Shown: positions 18,246 to 27,278, numbered from the stretch's first letter. The stretch is 64,000 nt of DNA from Ancylobacter radicis (GCF_018449475.1 NZ_JAHCQH010000014.1:248001-312000), one strand, 5' to 3'. The notes: a model not told the origin generated them from the letters alone. A program made the numbers and translations.

Positions 18246-19988
18246 TCAGTTCTGGGCCGGAGACAGCGCGAAAGCGTCGACCAGCACGCGGTAGACGTCG
18301 CTCTGCTCCATATAGCCGCGGAAGCCTTCCGAGCCGGGGCCTACGGCCTGAAGCACGACGTCATCGACGGCGTGAACGGCGGTGTCGGCGTTGCGCGGGA
18401 GGTTGCCGACGCGCAGCACGGCGCCGGGAACACCCTTATAGGCTTCGTTCGCCACGTATTCCTTCTTCTCGTTCTGCACGGCCGGCTCGAAGGGGCCGTC
18501 CAGCTTCGGGCGGAAGGTCTCGTAATAGTCAGGGAAGTTGCTGGAGAAGACGGCTAGGCGGCGGGAGACGTCGACCCGGTCGGGATAGCCGTCGGCATTC
18601 TCGTCAGTGTAGTTCGGGAAGCCGGCGCTGGCGTAAACGCCGACCTTCTCGCGCATCTCGGTGCCGGGCTTGTCGTCATCGATGGTGCCGATGATGGAAA
18701 CCCCGTGCGTGTGGTCGCCGGTCACCACGATCAGCGTGTCCGGATGGGTCTTGGCGAACTCGACGGCGAGGCCGACGGCCTTGTCGAATTCGATAGTGTC
18801 GACCAGGGCGCGATCCCAATCCATCGGGTGGGACATCTTGTCGACATTGCCGCCCTCAACCATCAGGAAGAAGCCTTCCGGGTTCTTGGAGAGCTGGCCG
18901 AGCGCGGCCTTGGTCATGTCGACGAGGCCGGGCTGGTTGGGGAACTTGGCCACCGTGCCCTTCTTGAGGAATTCGCGGTCGAGCGTGGTGTCCAGATTGC
19001 CGGTGTTGAACAGGCCGAGGATCTTGCCGGTGTTGGTGCCGGCGGTGGCAGCGAGTTCGGTCTTGTCGGTCGCGAGGGAGTAGCCTGCATCGCGGAACAT
19101 CGCGATATAGTCCTTCTCATCCTTACGCTTTGAGCCGGGCGTGGTCTTGGGCAGGAAATAAGCCGAGCCACCGCCGAGGATCACGTCCGGCTTGACCTCG
19201 AAGATCATGCCGACAATGTCGGCCTTGTCGGCGCGCAAGCGGGTGTGGGCCACCACGGCCGCGGGGGTCGCGTCCTCGATCTCGGTGTTGGAGACGATGC
19301 CGATGGATTTTTTGGTGGTCCGGCGCAGTGCCTCGGCGATGGTCTCGACGCGGGGGTCGTCGAGGCTGTCCTTGGTGCGGTCGGCATAGACGCCGATCGC
19401 GTTGACCGCCGTCTTGTGACCGGTCATGTAGGCCGACATGGTGTTGGCGCTATCGGTAGCCACCGCATTCGTCGCCGAGGTGCCGATGAATGCCACCGGC
19501 GGAATGTCGTCGAGAGTCAGGCGGCCATTGGCCTTGCCTTCGGTCATGCCCTTCGACATCAGGCGGGCGCCGGTGCGGTGGGCGACCGAGAGGCCATCGG
19601 CCAGGAAGAAGATCACGTTCTTCGCCTTGGCGGTGGCCGGGGTGGCGAACACTTCCCAGTTCACGGTCTTGGTGTCGTTACCGGCCTTGGCTTCGACCTT
19701 GTAAGTGCCGGGTTTGGCGATGGAGCCGGCGCGGATGATCACCGCGGAAGCCTCGACGCCTTTTTCCTTTTCGACGAACTCGACCGCCTTGCCGAGCACC
19801 TTTTCGGCGGGCTCGCCATTGATCGTGACGGTGACGTCCTGCGGCTTCACGACGCCGTCGAACTCGACTTTCATGTCGAACGGCGAGGCGACGAGAATCG
19901 TTGCGCGGTCAAGCGGATAGACCGTGGCAGCATCGGCTGCAGAAATCAGGCAGGTGGTAGCGGCGAGGGCCGCGAGCAGGCTGCGCAT
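18246..19988 (-). CDS. Alkaline phosphatase (PhoA superfamily)
   Basis: Exported phosphomonoesterase of 580 residues with a signal peptide (LLAALAATTCLISAADA). An extra N-terminal beta-domain of about 110 residues comes first. The phosphatase core then starts at VIFFLADGLSVAH, with nucleophile Ser180 in VATDSANTMSAYMTG, metal ligands in VEGGNVDKMSHPMDWDRAL and VTGDHTHGVSIIG. Family members bind two zinc ions and one magnesium. It is downstream of a putative zinc-handling ABC unit on the same strand. No convincing Pho box was found in front of it. Confidence 0.88.
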   Translation of the reverse strand: MRSLLAALAATTCLISAADAATVYPLDRATILVASPFDMKVEFDGVVKPQDVTVTINGEPAEKVLGKAVEFVEKEKGVEASAVIIRAGSIAKPGTYKVEAKAGNDTKTVNWEVFATPATAKAKNVIFFLADGLSVAHRTGARLMSKGMTEGKANGRLTLDDIPPVAFIGTSATNAVATDSANTMSAYMTGHKTAVNAIGVYADRTKDSLDDPRVETIAEALRRTTKKSIGIVSNTEIEDATPAAVVAHTRLRADKADIVGMIFEVKPDVILGGGSAYFLPKTTPGSKRKDEKDYIAMFRDAGYSLATDKTELAATAGTNTGKILGLFNTGNLDTTLDREFLKKGTVAKFPNQPGLVDMTKAALGQLSKNPEGFFLMVEGGNVDKMSHPMDWDRALVDTIEFDKAVGLAVEFAKTHPDTLIVVTGDHTHGVSIIGTIDDDKPGTEMREKVGVYASAGFPNYTDENADGYPDRVDVSRRLAVFSSNFPDYYETFRPKLDGPFEPAVQNEKKEYVANEAYKGVPGAVLRVGNLPRNADTAVHAVDDVVLQAVGPGSEGFRGYMEQSDVYRVLVDAFALSPAQN

Positions 19989-20057
19989 CCCAGTATCTCC
20001 CCAGGTGACAGGATGCGCCCTCGGTAGGGTGTGGTCGTGTCACCCGGATGACTGACG

Positions 20058-21023
20058 TTAGGGAATATTGTTGCCTGCGGTGAAGCTTTCCATCATGCGT
20101 GGTCCTGCCGGCAGGGGAACGCGCCACCGGCACGGGGCGCCCGGTTCCGGGATGGTGATGCACAGCTCGTCATCGGCCCAGTTGGTCGCGACGACGCGGC
20201 CATCGGACAGGGTCAGAACGCCCTCGGGATATTCGCCGATGCGGGTCTCTGCCCGTACGCGCAGGCTCACCGCGTCGAGCCAGGCAAGCTTGCCGCTCTG
20301 CTGGTTGGTGACGATGACCTGCCTGCCATCCGCCGTCACCGCGACGCCATAGGGCATAAGACCGATGCGCGGCCGGGCGATCTCGCGCACGGTTTCAATG
20401 TCGATGACCGACAGATCGTTGCTGCGGACATTGGCGACGTAGAGCCGCCGGCCGTCTGGCGAAAGTGCGAGGACGAATGGCGCCCGCCCGACCGGGATGA
20501 CGCTGATCCGCTCCATGCGGGCGAGGTCGATCACGCTGACTGTGTCGCTCTCGCGGTCCGCCACATAGGCGCGCGATGTGCGGGCATCCACCACCAGCCC
20601 GGCCGGCGAGCGCCCCACCGCGACGCGGGCGATCTCGCGACCGGTGGCGCCATCGAGATGGATCAGCGCATCCGCGCTCCAGTCTGTCACGAGAACGGAC
20701 ACACCGTCCGGCGCGATCGCGATGCCGAAGGGCTCGGCACCGACCTTGAGGTGCAATGACACCGATGTGGTGGCGAGATCGACCCGCGACAGGGCGCCGA
20801 GGTCGGGATGGGTGATGAAGGCAGTCCGGCCATCGGCGCTGACGGCGATGCCGGCCGGTACGGCGGCGAGGGCGACGCTGGCGACGACGGCCGGCACGGC
20901 GGGATCGACGATCGACAACTGCCCGGCCTGCTGCGAGACGACGGCCACCAGCTCGCGCGCCGCGGCCGGAGACGGCCCCGCCCCGATGAGAGCCGTCAGA
21001 AGCGCCGCCGCCGTGGCTTTCAT
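20058..21023 (-). CDS. YVTN-type beta-propeller protein of the methanol-oxidation operon
   Basis: Secreted protein of 321 residues with signal peptide MKATAAALLTALIGAGPSPA and about seven blades with the repeating pattern xxVxxxPxGIAxSxDGRxxxVTN, for example VGRAPFVLALSPDGRRLYVAN and GLMPYGVAVTADGRQVIVTN. It looks like the propellers that accompany PQQ-dependent alcohol oxidation. Its start overlaps mxaD by four bases, so it is the last gene of the mxa operon here, in the place where Methylobacterium has mxaE/H/B. A role in binding MxaF or cytochrome in the periplasm is inferred. Confidence 0.75.
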   Translation of the reverse strand: MKATAAALLTALIGAGPSPAAARELVAVVSQQAGQLSIVDPAVPAVVASVALAAVPAGIAVSADGRTAFITHPDLGALSRVDLATTSVSLHLKVGAEPFGIAIAPDGVSVLVTDWSADALIHLDGATGREIARVAVGRSPAGLVVDARTSRAYVADRESDTVSVIDLARMERISVIPVGRAPFVLALSPDGRRLYVANVRSNDLSVIDIETVREIARPRIGLMPYGVAVTADGRQVIVTNQQSGKLAWLDAVSLRVRAETRIGEYPEGVLTLSDGRVVATNWADDELCITIPEPGAPCRWRVPLPAGPRMMESFTAGNNIP

Positions 21024-21598
21024 TGCCCGCCGGCCTTCGCTTTCAACCCTTCGAGGCCCTGCTTGACGAAATCGGTCATGGCCGCCACAGCCGCCTCGTC
21101 ATTCAGCTCATCCGGCGGGAAATTGCTGGTGTCGCCACGGTAAAATCGCGCGCTCCAGGCCACCTCGCTGCCGCCGGCCGCCGGCTTCACCTCGATCGTC
21201 GCGGTGTAGAAGCTGACCGGAAGGGCCTCGATGTTCTCCTGGGAAAGCCGGTAGGCCAGGCGCATGGCGCCCGCGTCTGCCTCATCAAGTCCCTCCTTTA
21301 CCTCGCCTTTCTCCAGCGTCAGGACGCGCTCGGCGCCGGCCTCGTTCCCGGTCGCTGTGGCCTTCTTCACCAGCGGATGCCAGCCGGCGATGCCGCCGAA
21401 ATCGGCCAATATCTTCCACACCGCCTCGGGCGGAGCCGAGATCATGATGGTCTCGTCGGCTTTTTGCGGGGTTGGTCCATGCGCAGAGAGCGGCGCGAGG
21501 CCCATGAGGATGAGCGCGAGGGTAACCGGGGCAAGAGCAAATCGGGCAAGGGCAAAGCGGGGAAGGGCAAATCGGGCGAGGCCAGGGCGGTGCAGCAT
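21020..21598 (-). CDS. mxaD: MxaD, SRPBCC-fold methanol-oxidation protein
   Basis: Periplasmic protein of about 192 residues thought to assist the interaction between methanol dehydrogenase and cytochrome cL. After a leader it has a START/SRPBCC fold: ISAPPEAVWKILADFGGIAG, WHPLVKKATATGNEAGAERVLTL and WSARFYRGD. The leader holds the repeat PGLARFALPRFALARFALAP, encoded by 15-base DNA repeats. ATG 21598 is preferred because AAGGAAG sits just upstream; ATG 21613, touching the mxaL stop, is the alternative. Confidence 0.85.
   Translation of the reverse strand: MLHRPGLARFALPRFALARFALAPVTLALILMGLAPLSAHGPTPQKADETIMISAPPEAVWKILADFGGIAGWHPLVKKATATGNEAGAERVLTLEKGEVKEGLDEADAGAMRLAYRLSQENIEALPVSFYTATIEVKPAAGGSEVAWSARFYRGDTSNFPPDELNDEAAVAAMTDFVKQGLEGLKAKAGGQ
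21531..21590. repeat. Four tandem 15-bp repeats inside the mxaD leader
   Basis: Four consecutive 15-base units begin at 21531, 21546, 21561 and 21576. The first three differ at only one to three positions from each other (consensus GCAAGGGCAAATCGG); the fourth is more diverged. Being a multiple of three, copy changes would add or remove five residues of the leader without breaking the frame. Confidence 0.8.
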
Positions 21599-21612
21599 AG
21601 GGGCTTCCTTCA

Positions 21613-22575
21613 TCAGGCGGGCAGGCGTTCCGGCCGCCGCGAGGTGAGTGCGGCGGCGGCGAAGAGGATGGAGAGCAGGCCAAGCGCGGCGGCGGCAGGC
21701 AGGGGGGCGGTGTCGACCGCCACCTCGACCAGACGCGGACGGGTGTTCTGCGTGACGGCAGTGCTGAGCGCGATCGGACCCTCCAAGGGCACGAAAGCCA
21801 GTCCGGTCTGGCTTGCAAGGGACTGCAGATGCTCGGCTTTCATCGAACTGAGATGCTCGGTTCCGCCGGCCACCTCGTCGCCCCAGGGCGCGTTGCGCGG
21901 GTTCCAGCCGGCGCGCGTGGGCGCATCTTCCGGCGGCGGGCCCATGCGGTTTTCCTGCGGCACATCCGACTCGGCATAGAAGCCGGTCTCGCGGCCATCC
22001 TCGTTATATTTGGGAATGGGCACAGGCTCGGTTCCGCCAATCCCTACCAAAACACCTTCGGTCCGACCGGGTTCCCCATCGAATGGTGGCATAGTACCGG
22101 CGGCGAGCGGCGGGGCCTCGTGGCCATCGGTCATGAAAACCAGATCGGCATCGAGCGAGCTCGCGATGGCGAGGGCGGAATGCACCCCGCGCGCGACATA
22201 GCTGTCGCCTTCCCAGGCCATGCGCCAATCCAGCCCATCAATGGCGCCATCAATGGCGGCGAAGTTCTCGCATACCTCCGCCGGCTCGAAGAGGAGGAAG
22301 GTCCGCCGCTCCGTGAAGATGCCCAGACCGAGGCGCGACTGGCAGGGCAGCGCGGCGAGAAGCGCCTGTGCGGCCTCCTTGGCGGCCGCAAGCCGCGAGC
22401 GGCCGTCCATGTCGCGCACATTCATGCTGCCGGTGACGTCGACCACCAGCAGCAGGTCGCGCGCCTCGCGTTGCTGGACAATCTGCGGCGCGGCGAGGGC
22501 GGCGAGTGTGGCCAGCAGGGCACCGGCGGTGAGGGTCAGGCGCCAGTCGCGCAGGAGGCGAGCCAGAAGCGTCAT
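21613..22575 (-). CDS. mxaL: MxaL, von Willebrand A-domain protein
   Basis: Membrane-anchored protein of 320 residues needed for calcium insertion into methanol dehydrogenase in studied methylotrophs. One helix is near residues 10-30, followed by a periplasmic VWA domain with the MIDAS motif DVTGSM (DxTxS form) and VFMTDGHE, and a C-terminal helix (AAAALGLLSILFAAAALT). The start at 22575 overlaps the mxaK stop by four bases. Order K-L-D matches other mxa operons. Confidence 0.9.
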   Translation of the reverse strand: MTLLARLLRDWRLTLTAGALLATLAALAAPQIVQQREARDLLLVVDVTGSMNVRDMDGRSRLAAAKEAAQALLAALPCQSRLGLGIFTERRTFLLFEPAEVCENFAAIDGAIDGLDWRMAWEGDSYVARGVHSALAIASSLDADLVFMTDGHEAPPLAAGTMPPFDGEPGRTEGVLVGIGGTEPVPIPKYNEDGRETGFYAESDVPQENRMGPPPEDAPTRAGWNPRNAPWGDEVAGGTEHLSSMKAEHLQSLASQTGLAFVPLEGPIALSTAVTQNTRPRLVEVAVDTAPLPAAAALGLLSILFAAAALTSRRPERLPA

Positions 22576-23132
22576 GGCAGGCCCCTTGGGAGGCCGGGAA
22601 GATCGGTCCACAGGCGCTTGGCGGCTTCGGGAGGTATCTCCTCGCCGGAGAGTTCGACCTGCGGGAAGTCGCGCACCAGCCGCATGGCGATGTCGAGATT
22701 ATATTTAGCGTCCCAGAAATCCGGTTGTATCACAAGGGCTTGGCGGTAGTTTTGCTTGGCGAGGCGGACCAGCGGCGTCGCCGGGTCGATGCGGTTGACG
22801 CCGAGGTGGTCGATGGCCAGCCGCAGTCGGGCATTGCCGATCGTGTACAGCGCCATAGCGGCAAGGCGCGGATCCTCGCCATGGGCGAGCTGATTGGCCA
22901 GCGGCTGCGCTTCCTCCAGCCGGTCGCGGGTGGCGAGGAAGAACAGGCGGGCGAAGATCACCGGGGCCGGGTCGTCGGCGCTGGTGGCGATGTCCTGCCC
23001 GGCCACCAGCGCCGCGATGAAGCCATTGTCGCGCTTGTCCAACAGCAGGCGCCCACCGAAATAGCCCGTCGCCCCGAGGCCGAGAAGAAGTAATAAAATA
23101 CCGCTGATGAGGGTGAGACGTCCGGTTCTCAT
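22572..23132 (-). CDS. mxaK: MxaK, methanol dehydrogenase maturation protein
   Basis: Protein of 186 residues with an N-terminal membrane anchor (LISGILLLLLGLGATGYFGG) and a helical TPR-like periplasmic domain (AMALYTIGNARLRLAIDHLG, NYRQALVIQPDFWDAKYNLD). MxaK is required with MxaA and MxaL for calcium loading of MDH in Methylobacterium. It overlaps both neighbours by four bases, so it is translationally coupled. Confidence 0.88.
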   Translation of the reverse strand: MRTGRLTLISGILLLLLGLGATGYFGGRLLLDKRDNGFIAALVAGQDIATSADDPAPVIFARLFFLATRDRLEEAQPLANQLAHGEDPRLAAMALYTIGNARLRLAIDHLGVNRIDPATPLVRLAKQNYRQALVIQPDFWDAKYNLDIAMRLVRDFPQVELSGEEIPPEAAKRLWTDLPGLPRGLP

Positions 23133-24226
23133 GCCGCCCTCCTCTGCCCGTCGCGCGCGATCACCGGCGCCGCCTGCGGCGGACGGGTGGCCTCGCGGGC
23201 GAAACCCGTCCGCCGCAGCGGGCGCTCAGCGAGTTTCGCCAGCAAAATCAGGAAGATGCAGAGCGCCGCCACGGCGAAGGCGGGGCGCGCGACGTCGTGC
23301 CGCGGAATGCGCTCGCTATAGGTGAGCGGGCGTGTCTCCTGCCGGTTGATCTCGGCGATGGCTTGGGCCACCGCCTGCGGGCTGGTCGCCTCGAACGCCC
23401 GGTAGGGCACGCCAAAGCTTTGAAGAAACAGGTGAAGATGGCGCTCGGGATTGGCCTGCGGGGTGTCCTCGCCCGGTGGCGGCACGTCGAAAATGCTCTT
23501 GGCGCCGCGTGAGCGCAGGAACAGCCAGTATAAATGTACTGGCGTGCGCGTTACCGCGTCGCGCAGGGCGTCCTGCACCCGGCGGTCGATCAGTGCGGCG
23601 CCGTCGGAGACCAGCAGCACGGCGCGCGAGGCTTCCGCCGTATCGTCGGCAAAGCTTGACAGGGCAAGGGCGAGGCCCCGGCCGACATCGGTGAAGGCGA
23701 GGCCGGGGCGGTCGATGGCGGCGATGGCGGCCTGCACGACGTCGTGGTGGTCGGTGAGCGGCAACACCGGCATCGGCGATGTCGAAAAAGCGGCGACGCC
23801 GATCCGGTCATGCGGCCGGCCGGCCACGAACTCCCCCAGCAAGTGCTTGGCCGCGCTCGATTTTGACTGTTCGTCGCCGCTGGGCGCGCGGTCGGCGAAG
23901 CTGTTGTCCATGCTGGAGGATCGGTCGAGCAGCAGGACGAGATGAGCGCCCGTCCCCTCCCTTAATACCGTCTGCGCGCGCCGGTGCAGGCCGGCGAGGC
24001 CGGCGACGAGGGCGAGGATGGCGAGCGCGCTGACGAGGCGCAGGCCGCCCCCCAGAACGCGCGAAAGCGGGTCCGGCGGGAAGGCGGCGATGGCAGGAAT
24101 TCCGTTACGTATGAAGACGTTAGCGAACAGGGGCAGCAGCGCGAGCAGGCCCAGCGCGAGCACCAGGGGATGATCGACGCCCCAGCTGCGGGTCATGACG
24201 GAGGCTTCATGATACCACGCGTTCAT
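23129..24226 (-). CDS. mxaC: MxaC, membrane-anchored VWA-domain protein
   Basis: Protein of 365 residues with BatA-like architecture: two N-terminal helices (near 17-36 and 60-80), a VWA domain with MIDAS DRSSSMD and LVSDGAAL, and a C-terminal helix (PAFAVAALCIFLILLAKLA). MxaC belongs to the mxaRSACKLD maturation set of methanol dehydrogenase. Initiation could also be at Met11 (MTRSWGV), but the four-base overlap with mxaA supports 24226. Confidence 0.88.
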   Translation of the reverse strand: MNAWYHEASVMTRSWGVDHPLVLALGLLALLPLFANVFIRNGIPAIAAFPPDPLSRVLGGGLRLVSALAILALVAGLAGLHRRAQTVLREGTGAHLVLLLDRSSSMDNSFADRAPSGDEQSKSSAAKHLLGEFVAGRPHDRIGVAAFSTSPMPVLPLTDHHDVVQAAIAAIDRPGLAFTDVGRGLALALSSFADDTAEASRAVLLVSDGAALIDRRVQDALRDAVTRTPVHLYWLFLRSRGAKSIFDVPPPGEDTPQANPERHLHLFLQSFGVPYRAFEATSPQAVAQAIAEINRQETRPLTYSERIPRHDVARPAFAVAALCIFLILLAKLAERPLRRTGFAREATRPPQAAPVIARDGQRRAA

Positions 24227-25224
24227 GCCGATCCCCGCTCGATGGCGCGCAGGCGCCCGGCCAGGGCGGCAAGCTCGGCGGGAGGAAAAACCGCTTCTGC
24301 GCCAAGCACATCGCCCCCGAAGAAGGCGCGGCGGGAGGCCTCGAACAGGTGCCGGATCTCGGTCTCGGCGGCGCTAAAGGAGGCATGATCGGCGAAAAAG
24401 CCCGCCAGATCCTCGGCGAAAACGCCCCTCCCCGCCGTCGCGTCAAAGGCGCGGTGCAGGGTCTGGAGCGCCTGTTTGTAACCGGCGTGTCGGTGCAGTG
24501 AGGTGGACGATGGGGCCGATGAGACCGATCCGTGTCGCATCGCGCCGATCGCGGCCCGCACCTGACGGGCGGCACGGGCGAAGGGGCGGGCGCGGCGGCG
24601 GCCGAACGGTCCCCACCCCATCTGCCAGGCGATGACCAGCAGACCGGCCAGCGCCACGCCGGCACTGGCGGCGAGCGCGAGGGTGGTGCCGCGCGTCGGG
24701 ATCGGGCGCGGGACGATGTCGGGGCGCAGCGCCATCACCGCCCCCTGCCCGGTCGAGACGATCTCGCGCAGCGGCGACATGAGGAAGGACCAGGCGGGCA
24801 CCGCAACGGACACGCGGTGGTCGCCGTCGCGGGCCGACAGTGTGAAGGCGGGGATGTCGAGGCGCTTGGGCTCCAGCGCGGCGTAGAAGCTCTGATAGAC
24901 GAGATCCAGCCGGTAGCGATGCACCCCCTCGCTCACGCCCTGATCGTCGAGCCGGACCTCGCGCAGGTCGAGCCAGTAATCGACGCTGCGGGGCTGCGGC
25001 AGCGAGGCGGGGTCGAGGGTGAAGGGGGCGTCGAGCGCGATCTCCACCGTATGGCCGATCGTGTCGCCGATGAGATAGCCGAAGGGGCGCGGGGCGTAGA
25101 GCTCGACCGAGCGCAGCTGCGCCTGCGCCACACCGGGTGCGACGCCCGGCACCACGCATGGCGCGGCCAGCAGGGCGAGCAGCAGCGCGGACAATTGAGG
25201 GCGGGCGCGGCGGGGTATCCCCAT
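24223..25224 (-). CDS. mxaA: MxaA, calcium-insertion protein
   Basis: Protein of 333 residues with a signal peptide, a periplasmic beta domain (RPFGYLIGDTIGHTVEIALD, RSVDYWLDLREVRL), a central helix (LALAASAGVALAGLLVIAWQ) and a cytoplasmic helical tail. The layout matches MxaA, needed for active calcium-containing MDH. It starts one base after the mxaS stop. Confidence 0.87.
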   Translation of the reverse strand: MGIPRRARPQLSALLLALLAAPCVVPGVAPGVAQAQLRSVELYAPRPFGYLIGDTIGHTVEIALDAPFTLDPASLPQPRSVDYWLDLREVRLDDQGVSEGVHRYRLDLVYQSFYAALEPKRLDIPAFTLSARDGDHRVSVAVPAWSFLMSPLREIVSTGQGAVMALRPDIVPRPIPTRGTTLALAASAGVALAGLLVIAWQMGWGPFGRRRARPFARAARQVRAAIGAMRHGSVSSAPSSTSLHRHAGYKQALQTLHRAFDATAGRGVFAEDLAGFFADHASFSAAETEIRHLFEASRRAFFGGDVLGAEAVFPPAELAALAGRLRAIERGSA

Positions 25225-26085
25225 CTATCCCTCCATCAGCCGGCGGGTGAGCGCCTCGGTGTCGAGCCGGTCGCGCAGATGGAAGGGACGCAGGCCGCGC
25301 CGGACGAACGCCTCGTCGAGGGCCCGGCGGCTGGCGGCGGCGGCGGCGCGCCAGCGGGCGCGCAGGCGCGGGCGCATGAAGACAAGGCGGGCCGCCCCGC
25401 TCTCCAGATCGCCCATCTCGATGAAGCCCCAGCGCGGCAGGCCCTCCTCCAGCGTGGCGTCGCTTACCACTACCGGCACCACGTCATGGCGCCAGAGCGC
25501 ATCGAGCAGGGCCTCGCGCTCCGCCTCCGGCATCAGGAAATCCGAGACCAGGAACACCAGCGCGCGACGGCCGGGCAGGCTGCCGGCGGCTTCGATCAGC
25601 CCGGCGCTGCCCGCCCCCTGCGGGCGCAGGCCGGTGAGCCGCCGGCGCACCTCGTCGTCGAGGCCCCGGCGACGGCTGAACGGCAGAAAGGCATCCGCGC
25701 GCAGATGGGCGTCGCAGCCGAACAGGGCGAAGCTGTCACCGGCGCGCACCGCCGAGAGCGCGATCAGCGCGGCGAACTCGGCCACCCTCCCCGCCACCGC
25801 CTCGCCGAAGCGCATCGAGCCGGACAGGTCGACCAGCGCGGCGACCGGCACCGCCCGGCGCGGCGAGAACTGGCGCACATGAAGCTGGCCATGCGGATCG
25901 CGCAGCGAGACGCGCAGATCGATGCGGCGGGGATCGGGATGGCGCAGCAGGTCGACATGACGACGGAACTCGCCCTCCGCCCCCTCGCCCCGTCCGGGAT
26001 GGGCGCCGGGGATGATGCCCTCGGGCCGCCAGCGCAAGCGGTAGGCGATGGGCTGGGGCGAGAGGCTGTCGTCGCCGACCTTCAC
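25225..26085 (-). CDS. mxaS: MxaS, DUF58 protein
   Basis: Cytoplasmic DUF58 protein of 286 residues that pairs with MoxR-type ATPases. It has EFRRHVDLLRHPDPRRIDLRVSLRDP, a VWA-like MIDAS sequence VDLSGSMRFGEAV and VFLVSDFLMPE. It lies between mxaR and mxaA as in other methylotrophs, so the MoxR-DUF58-VWA trio (MxaR, S, C/L) is complete. Confidence 0.9.
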   Translation of the reverse strand: MKVGDDSLSPQPIAYRLRWRPEGIIPGAHPGRGEGAEGEFRRHVDLLRHPDPRRIDLRVSLRDPHGQLHVRQFSPRRAVPVAALVDLSGSMRFGEAVAGRVAEFAALIALSAVRAGDSFALFGCDAHLRADAFLPFSRRRGLDDEVRRRLTGLRPQGAGSAGLIEAAGSLPGRRALVFLVSDFLMPEAEREALLDALWRHDVVPVVVSDATLEEGLPRWGFIEMGDLESGAARLVFMRPRLRARWRAAAAASRRALDEAFVRRGLRPFHLRDRLDTEALTRRLMEG

Positions 26086-27113
26086 GGTGCCGGCACCCGT
26101 TCGAACACGCCGGCGATGAGATCGCCGACCACGCGCTCGCGGCGCAGCTCATAGACCGGGTCGATGAAGATGCGGTGCGCCATCACTTCGGGGAAGACGG
26201 CGCGCAGATCCTCCGGCACGACGATGTCGCGCCCTTCCAGCCAGGCGCGCACGCGGGCGGCGCGCAGCAGGTAGCTCATGCCGCGCGGGCTCGCCCCGCC
26301 CTGCACCAGCCGGCGGATATCGACGCCGTCAATCTCGATGCCGAGCGCCTCGGGCCGGCGCACCGCGTCCCACAGAGCCAGCGTATAGGCCTCCAGCGCC
26401 TCGCTGGAGCGCACGCCGGACTGGATGGCGCGCGCCACCGTCTCCAGCGCGTCCGGGTCGAGCACGCCGGTCTCCACCTCGGTCAGCAGCGTATCGACAT
26501 TGTGGAAGCGCGGATCGAACACCAGCTGGCGCCGGGAGGCGTCGTCGGCGGGCATGCCGACCTGCACCTCCATGAGGAAGCGGTCGCGGGCCGCCGCCGG
26601 CAGTTCGAAGGTTTCCTCGCGCTCCACCTTGTTGCGGTCGGCGAACACCTGGACATGGGGAAAGCGGTATTCGCGGTTGAAGGCGGAGACCGAGCGTTCC
26701 GCCATCAGCCGCAGCATCAGCGAATGCACCTGCGGGCGGGCGCGGTTGATCTCGTTGAAGAAGAAGACGGAGAGATCCTCGCCCTGGCGCAGCAGCGGGC
26801 CGGGGTCGATGCGCGGGCGGCCATCCTCGCCGAGATGGGCGTGATAGATGAGATCGGCCGGCATCAGGTCGATCGTGCCCTCGATGCGCTCGAAGGCGCC
26901 GCCAATGGCGCGGGCGACGGCGCGCAGCAGCGTGGTCTTGCCGACGCCGACATCGCCCTCCAGCAGCACATGGCCGCGCGCGAAGGTGGCGATGGTGATG
27001 AGGCGGATCACGCGATCCTGCCCGAGAACCACCTTGGCCACCTCGCGCTCGAAACGCTGCGCATGACCGCGCCAGTCCGCCAGCACGGAATCGGTTTCGC
27101 GAACGACGCGCAT
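26082..27113 (-). CDS. mxaR: MxaR, MoxR-family AAA+ ATPase
   Basis: MoxR-type ATPase of 343 residues thought to act as a chaperone in MDH maturation. Walker A is EGDVGVGKTTLL, Walker B VFFFNEINRARPQVHS, sensor 1 FADRNKVE and arginine-finger region RDRFLMEVQVG; the C-terminal lid has GGASPRGMSYLLRAARVRA. ATG 27113 (MRVVRETDS) is chosen as the conserved start, though its ribosome site is weak. It begins the maturation half of the operon, 202 bases after mxaI. Confidence 0.92.
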   Translation of the reverse strand: MRVVRETDSVLADWRGHAQRFEREVAKVVLGQDRVIRLITIATFARGHVLLEGDVGVGKTTLLRAVARAIGGAFERIEGTIDLMPADLIYHAHLGEDGRPRIDPGPLLRQGEDLSVFFFNEINRARPQVHSLMLRLMAERSVSAFNREYRFPHVQVFADRNKVEREETFELPAAARDRFLMEVQVGMPADDASRRQLVFDPRFHNVDTLLTEVETGVLDPDALETVARAIQSGVRSSEALEAYTLALWDAVRRPEALGIEIDGVDIRRLVQGGASPRGMSYLLRAARVRAWLEGRDIVVPEDLRAVFPEVMAHRIFIDPVYELRRERVVGDLIAGVFERVPAP

Positions 27114-27252
27114 CAGGCTGCCTTTCGGGGAGAGCCGGGCCCGGCAGGTCCTGCCGGCCCGGAAAAGGGCGCGGCCCACGCGCCGGGCGAACCCGGACGA
27201 CGTTGGCCGCGCCAGTTACCCACAAACCGGACGGTATGCCCGGAGGATCGAG

Positions 27253-27278
27253 GGGCAGACGGAGAAAGCTGTCTGCCC
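27253..27278 (-). terminator. Stem-loop between mxaI and mxaR (attenuator or mRNA end)
   Basis: GGGCAGAC (27253-27260) pairs perfectly with GTCTGCCC (27271-27278) across a ten-base loop, about 38 bases past the mxaI stop. There is no T-run, so full intrinsic termination is unlikely. It may stabilise the abundant mxaFJGI message or reduce read-through into mxaR. Confidence 0.5.

Noticed and set aside
19989-20057. Possible Pho box before the alkaline phosphatase gene
   Set aside because: CAGTCAT-N4-GTGACAC on the minus strand has the right spacing, but the second half matches the CTGTCAT consensus poorly.
24532-26154. Plus-strand open frame of about 540 codons opposite mxaA and mxaS
   Set aside because: Antisense to two conserved mxa genes; no recognisable domain or ribosome site.
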